Assembly (NCBI GenBank): GCA_023245725.1
Contig: JAHFJU010000006.1
Span: forward strand, 1-32,562
Direction of reading: 5' to 3'
From: Candidatus Peregrinibacteria bacterium
GTDB lineage: Bacteria; Patescibacteriota; Gracilibacteria; UBA1369; UM-FILTER-53-11
DNA: 32,562 bases
Part shown: one piece after another, positions 32,173-32,562 of the stretch
How the letters are laid out: the number at the start of each line of letters is the position of its first letter
Position numbering within the stretch: position 1 is the stretch's first letter
Position numbers and translations under genes: made by a program
Notes under the pieces: model-generated
Told to the model about the DNA's origin: nothing
What the model saw: only the letters and a program-made list of their open reading frames with translations
The model's database searches: none

Positions 32173-32562
32173 TCAAAGCCGTTCCTGCAAGTACCATCAA
32201 CGTATAACTTGCCGCCAATTCTTCGAACGAGTGAGTGAATAACCCAGCGACACATACTCCTATCAACCCCAAAAAGACACCATGTGAAAGTGGCGTTTTT
32301 GCTTTATATAAGGCTTGCAATAGTGACCCCGTAAATATTATAAATAGCATTCCACCAAGGTATCCCATCTCGACAAAAATCTGCAAAAACCAGTTTTCTG
32401 TGAGAAAAGGAGTAAACCGATCAGCCGCTGGCCCAACGGTTCCAACACCAAGCCCAAGTGGATTGTTTTGCAAGGCTGTAAGCCCATTTTGAATGTATTG
32501 GGCGTGAAGAGAAGTCGATCCGGTTCTGGTTAAAATGCTTTTTACGGGATTCTGATGCTGTG
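32132..32562 (-). CDS. C-terminal part of an O-antigen ligase/polymerase-type membrane protein (5' end outside window)
   Basis: The frame is open from the window edge to the stop at 32132, giving 142 residues. The segment RTGSTSLHAQYIQNGLTALQNNPLGLGVGTVG fits the Wzy/WaaL large-loop signature (R...H...A...NPLxGxGxG). It is followed by TENWFLQIFVEMGYLGGMLFIIF and two more hydrophobic segments. Such proteins join or polymerise undecaprenyl-linked glycans on the outer face of the membrane. A TTG at 32473 could be read as a start, but the homology-like sequence continues upstream of it, so the gene is cut by the window. Its 3' end overlaps murG by 41 bases in the opposite direction. Confidence 0.8.
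   Translation of the reverse strand, partial: QHQNPVKSILTRTGSTSLHAQYIQNGLTALQNNPLGLGVGTVGPAADRFTPFLTENWFLQIFVEMGYLGGMLFIIFTGSLLQALYKAKTPLSHGVFLGLIGVCVAGLFTHSFEELAASYTLMVLAGTALTTNLKENKTIEKQ

Overview
The window looks like part of a small AT-rich bacterial genome. I infer a Patescibacteria/CPR lineage, possibly Peregrinibacteria-like. The reasons are many mRNAs that appear leaderless or lack a Shine-Dalgarno, very tight gene packing, one giant exported protein followed by exported proteins I cannot place, and a minimal cell-wall gene set (lspA, ftsW, murG). TGA acts as a stop for several recognisable genes (aroE, mscS, ftsW, pilin), so this is the standard code and not the Gracilibacteria/Absconditabacteria recoding. 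The lineage is an inference and cannot be proved from this sequence alone.

Layout. (1) 1-2924, minus strand: a visibly GC-richer two-gene unit. It encodes a lipoprotein, then a window-truncated secreted protein that joins a degenerate M23/LytM-like domain to Pro-rich repeat blocks and two MopE-type CDGxDNNC motifs. (2) 3130-3669: a type IV pilin/pseudopilin with its own promoter and terminator. (3) 3873-20968, plus strand: a five-gene secreted-protein operon. It opens with a ~4280-residue surface protein (Big_1-like, FG-GAP, DUF11-like, FecR-like, PKD-like and three C-terminal SLH domains). Four signal-peptide proteins follow, and all four end in Cys-X-COOH. (4) 21038-22029: a zinc-ribbon protein, an excisionase-type HTH protein, and a ~540-base gene-free stretch. 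That stretch holds phased TGAACA repeats, DnaA-box-like sites and a candidate structured RNA. (5) 22030-24688: MscS channel and a YdjM-like membrane protein (minus), then a stomatin/slipin (plus). (6) 24921-26534: a protein I do not recognise with a near-consensus promoter, and a small lipoprotein. (7) 26646-27129: an AbrB-RelE toxin-antitoxin pair with a palindromic operator. (8) 27319-28185: aroE. (9) 28209-32562: a polytopic membrane protein and lspA (minus), ftsW and murG (plus, 65 bases overlapping), and the end of an O-antigen-ligase-type polymerase (minus, truncated by the window).

Themes. Most of the coding capacity goes to the cell surface: S-layer-type anchoring, lipoprotein maturation, peptidoglycan precursor and septal synthesis, and glycan polymerisation. 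Exported proteins and exported loops carry paired cysteines, which suggests oxidative folding outside the membrane. Promoters repeatedly use an extended -10, TGATATAMT, and several sit so close to the ATG that the mRNA should start at or next to the start codon. The clearest case is a palindromic -10 box shared by the divergent lspA and ftsW. The best candidates for something undescribed are the giant-protein/Cys-X operon and the structured RNA near 21.8-21.97 kb.
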